NCBI GenBank assembly: GCA_963920765.1
Contig: OY987243.1
Location: 6,014,001-6,078,000 of the forward strand
From: Ulota crispa
Taxonomy: Eukaryota > Streptophyta > Bryopsida > Orthotrichales > Orthotrichaceae
Direction of reading: 5' to 3'
DNA length: 64,000 nt
Each line of letters starts with the position of its first letter. Position 1 is the first letter of the stretch. A program made the position numbers and the translations under genes. Shown piece after piece: positions 1 through 10,508 of this stretch. The notes beneath the pieces are model-generated. The model was given only the letters and a program-made list of their open reading frames with translations. It did not search any database and had not been told where the DNA came from.

Positions 1-683
1 TCTAACCTTGGAATGTTTGGCGTGGACCGATTTGATGCCATTCTGCCCAATGGCATTGTAAGTAAATCCTCTGGCATCGTTTTGTGTTATAGCGTAGCCT
101 TGAAATCTCCGTTCCTCCTTGCCTTTGTCTAATCTTTGGAGGAAGAATTCATAGCAGATATGGAACTGAGGTGTATTAGACGAGTGCTTAAATATCAGTT
201 CCTAAAATTGTGTCAGAGGGGTTTGTATTCATATTGAGATGATTTTTCACATGCTGTACTTTGAACAGGGTGCCATCATGGCAGTCGGAGCATCTACTCC
301 TACGGTGGTTGCAACAGGAAATGGCTTGTTTGGTGTGAAGAACAGGATGACGGTAATGTTTCTCCTCTAGGTCGTCTTTGTTTTAAATCCTTGTACTGTA
401 CTTGTTGTGGACCTAGTACTGCTCCACTTTCAGGTCCTCCGGGGCTTTTAGTAATGTGTTCTTTATCATATTTGTATTTTCTGGCCTGTTACATGGTTAG
501 ATTAGTAAAGCCTGGAGTCCAATTCCAGTTGACAGTTGCACACTGACGAAAACTGACATATTTGAGCTCATGAAACAGGTAAATGTTACCGCAGACCACA
601 GAATCATCTACGGTGGGGATCTGGCTGTATTTTTGCAAACATTGGCAGCTATCATTGAAGACCCCAAGGATCTAACCTTGTAA
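1..683 (+). CDS. Dihydrolipoyl acetyltransferase (E2) of plastid pyruvate dehydrogenase, C-terminal exons (partial)
   Basis: Exons 1-57, 269-352 and 579-683 join in phase 0 at canonical GT/AG sites and encode the last 81 residues. The protein begins SNLGMFGVDRFDAILP, continues GAIMAVGAS, and ends IIEDPKDLTL then TAA at 681-683. This is the end of the 2-oxoacid dehydrogenase acyltransferase catalytic domain. The DHR-x3-G active-site motif is present as DHRIIYGGD, with Y where mitochondrial E2s have D; that variant and the EDPKDLT tail are typical of the plastid isoform (Arabidopsis LTA2/EMB3003). In the family, E2 forms the core of the plastid complex and moves the acetyl group from lipoamide to CoA, giving acetyl-CoA for fatty-acid synthesis. 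The lipoyl domain, the E1/E3-binding domain and the transit peptide lie upstream of the window. No damage is seen in the visible part. Confidence 0.93.
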
Positions 684-917
684 TTCTAGTGTAGGAAATT
701 CAACGTCCTGAGTTTTGGTAGCCACGGCGTGTACCCGTCATGCATACTCTCAGCATATTTTGTAAAGAATATTTTTCAGTTGCGGAGATATATAGAACAC
801 TTGGTTGGCTCTCTGGAGTGGTTTGGGTACTCAATCAATCATTGACTCTGAGCACACAGAAAGTGTTGCTCTCGGGCATACCACAGCTGGCATTAACCTT
901 AATCGTGCAATTAAATT
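684..917. other. 3' flank of the E2 gene
   Basis: Presumed 3' UTR and downstream spacer. No ORF of note and no clear repeat before the MITE at 918. Confidence 0.5.
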
Positions 918-1386
918 AGGGAATTGATATGTGCACACCGGGGGGTTGATATTTGCACACCCCCTGCGAGGTAAATTGTAGATTTCTACCATCCCAAATT
1001 TTAATTTGAGAATTTTGAATTCAAATTTGGACTAAGAGACCATGGTTTACTCTACAACCATAGAAAAGTTTGCATTTGAACAACAACCAATGAAAAAGTT
1101 TATCTTTTTTACAAACAAAAGTAAAAATAACACTTTTTCCACTAACTAAGCTTTTTCACTAAGTGATATTTAATTACAACTTTTTTTAATGATTTTGGAG
1201 TAACACATGGTTTCTAAATCCAAACCTAAGTTCAAAATTCTCAAATTCAGATTTTTGGTGGTTTAAATCTATAATTTATCTCCAAGGGGTGTGCAAATAT
1301 TAACCCCTGGTGTGCAAATATCAACCCCGGTGTGCAAATACCCCGGTGTGCAAATATCAACCCCGGTGTGCACATATTAATTCCCT
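918..1386. mobile_element. Foldback MITE, family 1 (AGGGAATTGATATGTGCACA ends)
   Basis: The left end AGGGAATTGATATGTGCACA pairs with a right end reading TGTGCACATATTAATTCCCT. Complementarity runs inwards for most of the element, so nearly the whole 469 bp can fold back. The flanks carry an apparent TAAATT duplication at 912-917 and 1387-1392. The right arm holds a short tandem array of a GGTGTGCAAATATCAACCCC-like unit. There is no coding capacity, so it is non-autonomous. A second copy lies at 10089-10508. The superfamily is not clear; the 6-bp duplication is compatible with hAT-like or unclassified elements. Confidence 0.75.
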
Positions 1387-1392
1387 TAAATT

Positions 1393-1800
1393 ATATGTTT
1401 GTAGAAGAGCTATGTTACTTCATGCAGTCTAATCTCCAAATTCAGAAACCCTAGTCTCCACGTTTGTAGAACAGGACTAAAATTTGCAAAAATGATAAGT
1501 CCCAGTAGTGAATAAATTTCTGGTTATATCACAAATCCTACGCTTAAGTTTTGTTTTGCAATGTAATTAAGATAAGCAATAAGAGCTGACACTGAAGTGT
1601 GAAAATGCTTTATTTTAGACTGAAAACCATCCTCTCACTTTCTTTTTGGTCTGGAACAGATGTGCAAATCTCTTTTGAAATGACTAAAATTGGCTAAAGA
1701 AAATTAATGAACAGGTCAATCACTGGTGACGTGGTCTTCAAGAGCAAATCCTCATCTCCACTATGTTTCTTTTCCACCGCATCCATTGAAGGTACAAGAG
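1393..1800. other. Gene-free spacer
   Basis: AT-rich sequence between two MITEs. No convincing ORF, RNA gene or repeat seen. Confidence 0.4.
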
Positions 1801-1804
1801 TTAA

Positions 1805-2466
1805 CCCATTAGCCCCTCACCGCCCATGGTATTTTTGAGTATCTCAGAATTTGCTTGAAAGAGAACAAAATGTTGGAATGCTGGCATTTTGATCAATCTT
1901 ATTAATTTTTTCTGAAGCGCAACCGTACAAATTCAAAGTAGACATGCTATAGATCACATAGGAAAGGAAATCACAACAATATCACTTATGGATTGAAAGA
2001 TTATAATGTTTAATCATGAGGGTGTTAAAACTGCAAAAGTGATTTGAAGTCTTTCAATCCTCTTTTTATATCTCAAACTTAAAATTGAGGGTACCAAAAA
2101 AATATGAGTATGTAAAGTATAGCATGCATAACCCCAATCAATTTACGGCTTCTCAAAATCTATTTTATGATATTTTAAATTGAAATTTTAATGTGATTTT
2201 TTCTCCAAGTTCTAGTGTACTTGAAGCTCATTTCTAAGAGCTTTCAACACTAGAAAGTGAAGATTTGCAATGGACACCCTTGCACAAAATCTTGAATAAA
2301 CAAATCACGTTAATTCATTTTCAAAATTAGACTCCTAATGCTGAAACTAAACTTCAATAAGAATTTAAATAAAATAACAACCACTAAAACAAATCTTGAA
2401 AAAAGGTTGGGCATCTCTAAATAAAATTTAGAGGGGTCCGATTTGGGCCCCTTAGGCGGTGAGGGG
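1805..2466. mobile_element. TTAA-flanked (piggyBac-like) MITE, copy a
   Basis: TTAA occurs on both sides (1801-1804 and 2467-2470). The element starts CCCATTAGCCCCTCACCGCC and ends GGCGGTGAGGGG, giving short imperfect terminal inverted repeats beginning CCC. Its interior shares a recognisable block with the copies at 40270, 49157 and 63549: CACTTATGGATTGAAAGATT, followed by a ...GAGGGTGTTAAAA... segment. It has no ORF. TTAA duplication with CCC... ends is the hallmark of the piggyBac superfamily; that assignment is inferred from ends and target only, since no transposase is present. Confidence 0.65.
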
Positions 2467-2470
2467 TTAA

Positions 2471-3951
2471 TGTCTGGTCAACCATTTCCTGGTCGATTTT
2501 GGCTCCTTTTAGTTTGTAGAGAGAGTGTGTCAAGGAATTTGATGATGTGGCAAAGGGGACGGGTGTGGGGAATTGGAAAGTGAAGACTTTAGGACAATAA
2601 CCAAGCCAATCTGAGGTGACATGTGGCTAGAGGGTTGAAAAAACTATAAGAGTAGAGGCTGAAAACACACCAATAAATGCAAAAAGATGACCATAACAAC
2701 TAAAGAGTAAGCATAATCTATGATGCATAGCACTAAACCCTACAAAATACTTCCTTTTGTACAGTTAGATTTGTGGTAGACATTTGTATTCAGTAGTTTA
2801 AAAAATTTCTCCAAATGGCCATACCAAGGATTGCCCACTCCTAGAATCGACCACAAGCGTTAATGGGCTGCAAAAGAACATATAGTTTGATGCACATGAT
2901 TAAATAAAACTACCTGCACAAGCTCCTTTTATGTTCCTCCTCTGTTGACAATTGAAATTTTGTATACATAGGATAATCAACTCATCATCTAATCAAGGCA
3001 AGAACAGTCTCAAACTCACACTAACTTGGTGTCAAAATTCACTCAAACTTGGATAGAACATATGCTTAGAATGCAAGTCCAATGGCTACTGTAAAGGTAT
3101 TGGACAAGTATTGATAGCAGTTTGATTCATGCATATTCAGTGGCACTTGAAGTTACTATACAATTGACTTGTTTTGAATTATAAGGCATATCCAATGTTG
3201 TCATTATCTTGGTTGTGGAAATAGAGCAATCTTTGGATCTGAATAGATGTGGAAGCATCCACACTTATTTGTTATTAGATAGCTTGTAGCGAGCATTTTA
3301 CAAGCATTTTACTCCATTATCAACCACTAGTTAGATTGCTTGTAGTACGCGATACTCAATTACAAGTTTTGGTTATGGAATTAGAAAAGTTCACAAACTA
3401 CCTACACCAAATAATGCATTTAGGTTGCCCCATATTAATTTCTTGACATTTCACATTATTTAAATATTTATCAAGATTATGGTTATCTTTGTTCAATAAT
3501 TATTGTGATAAACAATGGAGGAAGCAAATGGTTGGGCGGAGCAACAAAAGCTAAAGCCAAGGAGCAAGGAAGTTGAAATTTGACATAGGAACTTGACGCA
3601 AAATCAAGAATCACTAAAGCATAAAGAGAGTTGCATGCCCTTCATGCCCTTCCATGTGGCCAAGGGTGAGTCATGAGGCAACTATGCTAAAGTAAGGCAA
3701 CTTAATTGTTAAGGCAACCTAAATACATTATTTAGTGTAGATGTTGACAAAGGCATTAATACCTTGCTTAACTTCTACTACCCTCAAAAAAAATTTCAAC
3801 TACTAAGCTAGTCATGTGGGTCTTAATAAGAATAAAGATCCATCTCTTTGGAATTGTATCTTTTGGTTGTTAATTGGTAATAAAGGTCATGATACTATGA
3901 ATACTACAAGTGTTACATCAATACTCACTTTTCTTTTTTCTATTGATAGTA
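2471..3951. other. Gene-free AT-rich stretch
   Basis: About 1.5 kb with no recognisable gene or clear element ends. Short ORFs here look random. It was presumably the insertion target of the LTR element that follows. Confidence 0.4.
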
Positions 3952-3956
3952 TTGAG

Positions 3957-4184
3957 TGTTGTAAGTACAAACTTGCACAACAAAGACTAAAAATATAAGA
4001 CTCAATAAGTTTGTTGTATTAGAAGCCATGTATATATACAAAGTTTCCTAGTGAAGTGAATGAAAGTAGAAGTACGACTAATGAATGAGTCTAGATGAAT
4101 AAATCTAGATGAATGAATATGTGGCTAAAGTGGATGTAAAGCTGAGGGCATGTGGCAGGACAATGAGCATTTTTATTCTCAACA
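3957..4184 (-). repeat. 3' LTR of the Copia element (complete)
   Basis: This 228-bp direct repeat reads TG...CA in element orientation. It matches 5149-5263 followed by 20419-20520, apart from a short extra tract in this copy containing TCTAGATGAAT twice. Confidence 0.88.
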
Positions 4185-4200
4185 ACCTCCCTCGCTCACA
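4185..4200 (-). other. Polypurine tract of the Copia element
   Basis: On the minus strand the sequence just before the 3' LTR is GAGCGAGGGAGG. This is a purine run of the kind that primes plus-strand DNA synthesis in LTR retrotransposons. Confidence 0.6.
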
Positions 4201-4445
4201 ACCACCTTTAGTTTGCACATTTGAAAATTTGAACAACAACAAAAGGTAGCAATGGCTCAAAGTGGATGGTTGCTGGAGGAGGTACTTGATGGCATTGGCG
4301 TGTACGTTGAGTTGCTCTTTGTGGTGAGCATTCATACAAATAAAAATTAGGTTTTTGTTATTGTTGAATGAGCTCTTGGTGGGGTTGAATTTTGTTGAGG
4401 TTGAGTCGCAGATGGAGCTTATCTTGTTAACGCTCTATGATCTTG

Positions 4446-5035
4446 TCAATGAGATTTAGTGAGCAGACTAGCTGCAACTTGATCAAAAGATATAGTGACA
4501 TTCAAGTGTGTTAATATTTGAATTGTGCTTTCGTAGCTCCAAGGGAGCCCGTTTAACATAAGTTGTATTACCGTCTTGTCAGGCATCGGCTCTCCCATAC
4601 TAGGAGGCCTATTCTTCAATTCACGAGCCTTCTTCAAGTAGTCCTCCACTGATCCACCCTCAATGAGTTTTATCAATTGTAATTGACTTGTAAGCGCAAG
4701 AACCTGAGAATGGTCCCCCGACTGGTACGCGGTCTTCAGCGCACCCCAAGCAAGTGCCAGATCTGTGTGAGTGGCAATCAGATCGACAAAATCGTTGTTC
4801 ACAAATAGTATCATTGCAGAGATCGCGCCGGCCTTCATTGACTCCAGCGGGGCGCAGTAATAGTTCTTCCGCCATTGTTGATCAGGAAGGACTCGGGTGC
4901 ACACCTTGTTTCTGTAATGATCCATCAGTTTTCTTGTTTAAGAATCGCTTGCATCTTGAGCAACCAAATATAGTAGTTAGCCATTCCTGCTAACTTATTG
5001 GTATCTCCGACTGAAACATTCCTTGCTTCACTCAT
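4446..5035 (-). pseudogene. Copia gag remnant (UBN2/DUF4219-like), frameshifted
   Basis: The first reading frame starts at 5035 with MSEARNVSVGDTNKLAG and contains YYIWLLKMQAILK, the typical Copia gag start in which the protein grips the substrate-like N-terminal fold. It stops near 4930. The adjacent frame then continues from 4925 for 159 codons with DLALAWGALKTAYQSGDHSQ, LTSQLQLIKLIEGGSVEDYL and a late LMLNGLPWSYESTIQIL, all characteristic of the gag-polypeptide of LTR Copia-type family. One small indel therefore separates two otherwise collinear halves. No zinc knuckle or protease follows. In intact elements gag forms the virus-like particle. This copy is probably non-functional, and the element lacks pol in any case. 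Confidence 0.78.
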
Positions 5036-5135
5036 CGTGGTATACTAGACCTGTCCCTTGGCTGTTAGTGATAAACGTGCTAACAGCAATATAACTTGCC
5101 AGTAATGCTATCCTACTGGAGTTTGTTACTTCAAT

Positions 5136-5148
5136 CACTTTGAGACCA
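5136..5148 (-). other. Primer-binding site of the Copia element
   Basis: Directly inside the 5' LTR the minus strand reads TGGTCTCAAAGTG. This is a diverged match to the TGGTATCAGAG-type site complementary to the 3' end of initiator tRNA-Met, used by most plant Copia elements. Confidence 0.65.
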
Positions 5149-5263
5149 TGTTATAAGTACAAACTTGCACAACAAAGATTGAAAATATAAGACTCAGTAA
5201 GTTTGTTGTATTAGAAGCCATGTATATACACAGAGTTTCCTACTGAAGTGAATGAAAGTAGAA
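5149..5263 (-). repeat. 5' LTR of the Copia element, inner fragment
   Basis: Matches 3957-4071. It is cut at GAA (5261-5263) by the CACTA insertion and resumes at 20419. Confidence 0.88.
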
Positions 5264-5600
5264 CACTGCGGGGGAGGTGGTGACAAAAATGAGAAAAATC
5301 CGACCAAAATGTGTCAACTTTACTGTCCATTTAGACTTGTTGATTTGAACTTGTAGTTGACAGAGTTCTGTCACAACGTTGTCATTCTGGACAACGGGCC
5401 ACGTCATATTCCATTCCATTCTCCATGTGCAGACACTGTAGATCTAGTACAAGTCATCAGGATTTTGTGCTTCTCCGCAGTTTACAAAATTTCACAGTGC
5501 CCCCTCATACTATATAAACGCCAAAGGAAGCTCACCTGATTGGATGGCGTTACCGGAGAACAAGCAATTACTTTAACATAAGCATCCCATAGCCTCTGCA
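5264..5600 (+). repeat. CACTA left terminus and subterminal region
   Basis: Imperfect terminal inverted repeat followed by repeated TGTCA/TTGACA-like words (GTGTCAACTT, GTTGACAGAG, CTGTCACAAC). These mirror GTTTATTGACAGG, GCTGTCAAATC and TTTTTGTCAACTG at the right end. Confidence 0.6.
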
Positions 5601-6889
5601 ATCATGAAATGTGTATATGTTAAAATAGCCATTTTCACAGAGTCTGCCAATATATGTCAAGCCAAAAAAGTCTCTGGAGGTGCTTTCATTACCCAAATGA
5701 GATCTTGTTCCCACTAGGAACATATGGTTTTATATTTTTAAAAACAAGAAAATTTGGGTGTCCCTTACTAGTGTGGATCCCGTACATTTGACATGAATGC
5801 AATTTGCATGTTCTAGGTGTACTGCCCCTACTGGTCACCATTTATTTGAAAAATCAAAACATTATATTTCATGTTATATGTACAATAGTATCACATATAG
5901 ACGGCTATATTTGTAAGCCAATTACTAATAGTTTCTACTGTCAAACGTTTTAACAAATGCCGCACATCTACTCACAAATTCCCTAGCATAATTGTTACTC
6001 TTGTTCAACTGAAGTCACCATTCCCTATTGCATGCCATGCCTAAGAAAACAAAATATACTCCATGCATCAACTCTATAACCTGAAAGCTATATTCTCCAA
6101 TGGAATTGGCATCACACTCGACAACTGCGGCCTTATCCTCCCGCCTTCACTGATACCGGATTCATGGCACAATCTCCTTCAATTAAGCTTACTTTTTTTC
6201 CTAGGTCGCCCTACCCATCGAACAGGAGTAATGGTATGACTTCTCTCAATATCTTCCATGCTCTATACAAAATTCAATATGTTAGATTCCTGTCTTTCAC
6301 TAATTCACTACATCCATTTCCAAGGTCCATTCAACGTGAGGTTCTACATAGAATATTCCAAGAGTGTCACTGAAGTACATGGAACAATAACTACTTGCCT
6401 ATTGAAGACATACCTGTGAAGGTTGACCACTTGCACCAACTGCATTCACATTTTCAATGGCCTGTGCATGAGTTTCCATGCATTATTACTACATCACTCA
6501 CTTACATATACAATGATCCGTAATACTAAACTTGATTGAGATTGCACCTCTAAAATTGGGTATTCTTGTAGATCACACATCAACTTACAACACATCAATT
6601 TACAACAAATGTACTCCTAAATTGATCTATTTCATATTATGACTTCCATTTCTAATTTCAACTACTAATTAAATTAGAGCAATTTTGCAAATTGTATAGA
6701 ACACCCGCTCTTCTTCTCCGAGTAGGCAAGTATTGATCCATCAACATGTCTCACAAACACGGTACATTCAGTTAGGCACTATAATATGACATTCTCATTA
6801 TTTTGTATGCAATAACAAAAACACTGCACACGTCGTTCAACCACTTCCATACATTCATATGAGGAAAATAATGGGAATGGTTGCCTTAC

Positions 6890-8010
6890 CTATGTAGGGT
6901 CACTAACATTTTTTGGCTGACTCTCCAAATATGCTATCTTCTCCAATAGCCCACAAACATATGGATTGGCAGTCCTATTTGCGTCTTCTTGTAATTGCAC
7001 ACCACCTGCTATAACAAGATGTACTGCATGACGTGCATTACTCACGTTAAGTACAGTTGGTTCCACAATCGAAGTTGTTGTTACCTGTACTACGTTGGTC
7101 TCTTCAATGCACGATATATCTATAGTTCCGGTCTCCTTAGCTCCATCTACTACCTATATGAGAACTGCAGGAGGCCCGTCACTACCATGCAAGACTTCAT
7201 TTGCCTTGTCCCTTTTACTTTGTCGAGCATATCCTTTAACACAATGCATCTCCGTCTGAATTTCTAATGGCTCTAGAGATTTTCCGAAATCTTGTCTTAG
7301 TCATCAACGCACACCATCCTCCCCGGAAGGACTTGTATGTCCAAAATTTATTTGGCTCGCATTAGCTTTACAACAATTCAGAGATTTCTAGATAGTTGTT
7401 GAATGCAATAGGTCCTTCTCCAGAGCATTCCATGTGTCAACTGAAACGTTAGCTGGTCTAGGTTTTTTTGTTTTTATTTTGTTTTGTAGATCTGCACACC
7501 TAAGAGTTAGACCTCTTGCAATAACGTCTTTCAGAACTTCATACTTTATGGGGTTTGAATATTCCCACGTTCAATGAATCCAATCACAAACCCTCCGGAT
7601 TTCCTTCTCTGGTTGTTGTTTAATGCTGCCTTTTGTCGGGTCCAAACTCCTGCTCAAAAGCATTAGATCCCTTTTCCATTCCTTGACTCCTCCATCAAAG
7701 GGTATTCCACTTTGCTTGTCAACATGCAATTTGTATCTTGGAAGCCTAGCTTGCTGTCAACAATCTCCTTCTCTTTCTCTTGAGGCTTTTGCACACCTCT
7801 GAGCCCTGCGATGATCAAGCTCTGTTTCATGGAAGATGTTCTCTACATCAACAAGTTCCTCGTTTGTGGAAGGCTACATCTCTACGTCCTCCTCATACAG
7901 ATCCTCATTATCGTCAAGATTGACAAAAAGTTCTCCTTCCATAGGAACGTCATGAACGTCATCTGCACTTGATCTCCTAGAATAAAGCCTTGCATGACTT
8001 TCCCAATATA
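6890..8010 (-). pseudogene. TNPA-like second gene of the CACTA element (Ptta/En-Spm family), decayed
   Basis: Reading the minus strand from about 7940 to 6890 gives long coherent segments broken by stops and frame changes. An acidic start includes NLDDNEDLYEEDVEM. It continues LHVDKQSGIPFDGGVKEWKR and LLSRSLDPTKGSIK. A clean block of about 54 codons contains SNPIKYEVLKDVIARGLTLR and PRPANVSVDTWNALEKDL. This is followed by a segment with SLNCCKANASQINFGHTSP, which resembles the K-AN...HT-G-S signature of plant En/Spm-type transposase_24 proteins. The last segment, ANPYVCGLLEKIAYLESQ, resembles the C-terminal helix common in these proteins. In the family this protein binds subterminal repeats. 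The identification is from motif resemblance only. Confidence 0.5.
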
Positions 8011-8199
8011 AGGGTATGTATACATTGTCTTGCATTACATATTCAACATGGAATTATCATTGGTTATTTGAAAGGTAACATTCGATAAGTCTTACAATAT
8101 ACTCTGTTCATTGAATAAAGTCCAGCATTTAAACAAACTTCCAATGCAGTTTAAAGAATTAAATGCAGAAGATGCCGTACATTCCTTTAATATTGCAGT

Positions 8200-9650
8200 A
8201 ACCTAACATAATGGCACATGCAACATCACAAGAAACTTGTTTGGTTCAAAACATGTTTGATGACAAAGGAGGCCCACTTCTTCGACCTACCGTAGGGTTG
8301 ATTGTAGAATTTGCAAAAGTGGTCGGTGCTGCTGATGGTTGGTACAGTTTGCCTCAGTGCAGCACAGATCCCTCTAACCCTTGCCCACGTGTGCATTGTA
8401 CAAAGGAGCGACGTCCACCAGGCACTCCATTCCTATCTTTGTGGTGTTCCACATAATTCCCGTCCATTGCATCGTCAGTATTCATCATGGAAGTCCATGG
8501 TAAGTCACTTGCCGCATGCTGTGGTATACTTCTCGCATTCCGTTGTCCAGCTCATGTTCCAAAATCCCTTGCTAGCATCTTCTTGGTCACTACAATTTTG
8601 CAACATGAAAGTTAGTGCTTGTACTCTCTCTTTCAATACAACATTCAGCAAAATTTGGCATGCCAACGATTTCTACATATACTTTGCAAAATTCAACATG
8701 AAATGACATTTTCTTTGCCCAAATCAAGTGTGCTAGACGTTAAACATAACGGTGTATGTTGATGCAGCAACTGCGTGACATATTACTTTCATCATTTCAT
8801 TCACAATAGACGCAATGAACATTGTCTTCCTCTATTTCCATCAAGTGTAATTATGAACAAAAACATTTAATTCCGGACTACTCACCCAAGTACAACTGAA
8901 ATTGAAATGCCCTCCATTTCCTGTATATATTAATCTTCAATATTTTATTAATCCTGACATACATAAAATTTACGTGGTTGACAATGTCGCTTTTATTTTC
9001 CTGGCCATCAGTCCATGTTGCAATGACTATTTCATTGTGTCAAATCATACCGGTTACATTAGACATGCGACCACAACGTAATATGCATACAATGAACAAA
9101 AAAAACGTTCTGCATTCCAAAATGCAACAAGTAAATCATGGTAAAAGTATGGATTGCCTGCTGATGCCGTACAGTGATGGTTGGACGTTCTAGTGTAGCG
9201 GCCATGATTACCCTTGTTACTGGCAATATGATCACTATGAATTTCTGGTGCAGGATCAAGCATAGAGAATTGTGAGTTTTGAAGTTTTTGTGCAATAACA
9301 CGTCGTTAGTATTGACTACATTCAGCATTTGTCAAATTTGTCTCAAACACACATACGCGATGTCAGATGTCAAGCCATCTGCAACTCACTCACAGACTGT
9401 GCACTACATAAGGAAGCTTTACATAAGTCATAGGCAGTCCTCATTGGCATGAATATCAACGCAATATTAGAACTCACCTCTGGCATCCTTAGCCTTCCTG
9501 AGTGTGATGGCTCACGTAAAGAGTTTTGTCTGGTGCCAGGAGATTGTGAGGATTCTTGCCATTGCACAAATCTCTCCACAGCTTGTCCAACAACCATGGG
9601 GGTTGCCATTACCTGCGTACACTACAACAAGAAATGCTAAAAGACCGTCA
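8200..9650 (-). other. Possible further exons of the CACTA minus-strand gene, unresolved
   Basis: The minus strand has short open stretches, for example codons reading AAPTTFANSTINPTVGRRSG near 8300 and GNPHGCW near 9600, ending at plausible splice-like positions. I could not assemble them or match them to a family. They lie where the N-terminal part of the TNPA-like gene would be expected. Confidence 0.25.
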
Positions 9651-10088
9651 CCAAGTTCAAGTGTAGCGTACACAAGATTAGTCAACATTCAATCCACCCA
9701 CCAGAGAAACAATGGCCATTGCACAACAAAAGGTAATTACAAAGACAATTCTTCTATACGTCTTTGCTTTAAGATTTTGGAACATTGTGTACGATAGAAC
9801 AAATATTTTATGAATATGCAATGTGAATGTGGATTAAATTCATGGTACTTTTCATATACCTTCAATTTCTAAATAGCAACTCTCTACACCAAAACCCAAC
9901 AACAAAACCACATGCACATGTTAATGACTCAATGTCGGATGTACTATAAAAGCGGTCACTATTTAGTACACTGTTTATTTTCTCCAAAACTCAAATGATG
10001 TGGACACTTCATCTTGAACTGCTCACTCTTGATAAAAAGAAACTGATTGGTTTAATGTACAATACAATATAATACTACATCTACTAAT

Positions 10089-10508
10089 AGGGAATTGATA
10101 TGTGCACACCGGAGGGGGGGGTGATATTTGCACACCCACTTGTGAGGTAAATTTTAGATTCACACTATATAAAAGATGAATTTGAGAATTTGAATTCAGA
10201 TTTTGACTTAGAGACCAAGATTTACTCTAGAAACAAAAAAAATTTGCAATTAAACAACACCCAATGAAAAAGATTAGCTAGGGGGAAAAGTGTTACCTTA
10301 ATTTTTTTTTATAAAAAAAGATAAACTATTTCACTGGGTGCTGCTTAATTGTAGCTTTTTAATGGTTCTAGAGTAAATTGTGGTCTCTATGTCAAAATAT
10401 GAATTAAAATTTCTCAAATTCAGCTCTTATATAGTAGAAATGAACAATTTCCCTCACAAGGGGAGTGTGCAAATATCAACCCTCCCGGTGTGCGCATATC
10501 AATTCCCT
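10089..10508. mobile_element. Foldback MITE, family 1, second copy (nested in CACTA)
   Basis: Same ends as 918-1386: AGGGAATTGATATGTGCACA on the left and GTGTGCGCATATCAATTCCCT on the right. The middle is also related (GAATTTGAGAATTTGAATTC; TTCACTGGGTG). Flanks TACTAAT and TGCTAAT form a likely target duplication with one mismatch. It is 420 bp and non-coding. It inserted after or during residence of the CACTA element here. Confidence 0.72.

Noticed and set aside
4754-4993. Plus-strand ORF opposite the gag remnant
   Set aside because: Shadow of the gag frame; no resemblance to any family.
8211-8706. Plus-strand ORFs within the left part of the CACTA element
   Set aside because: Short and with no family match; the strand carrying recognisable transposon protein here is minus.
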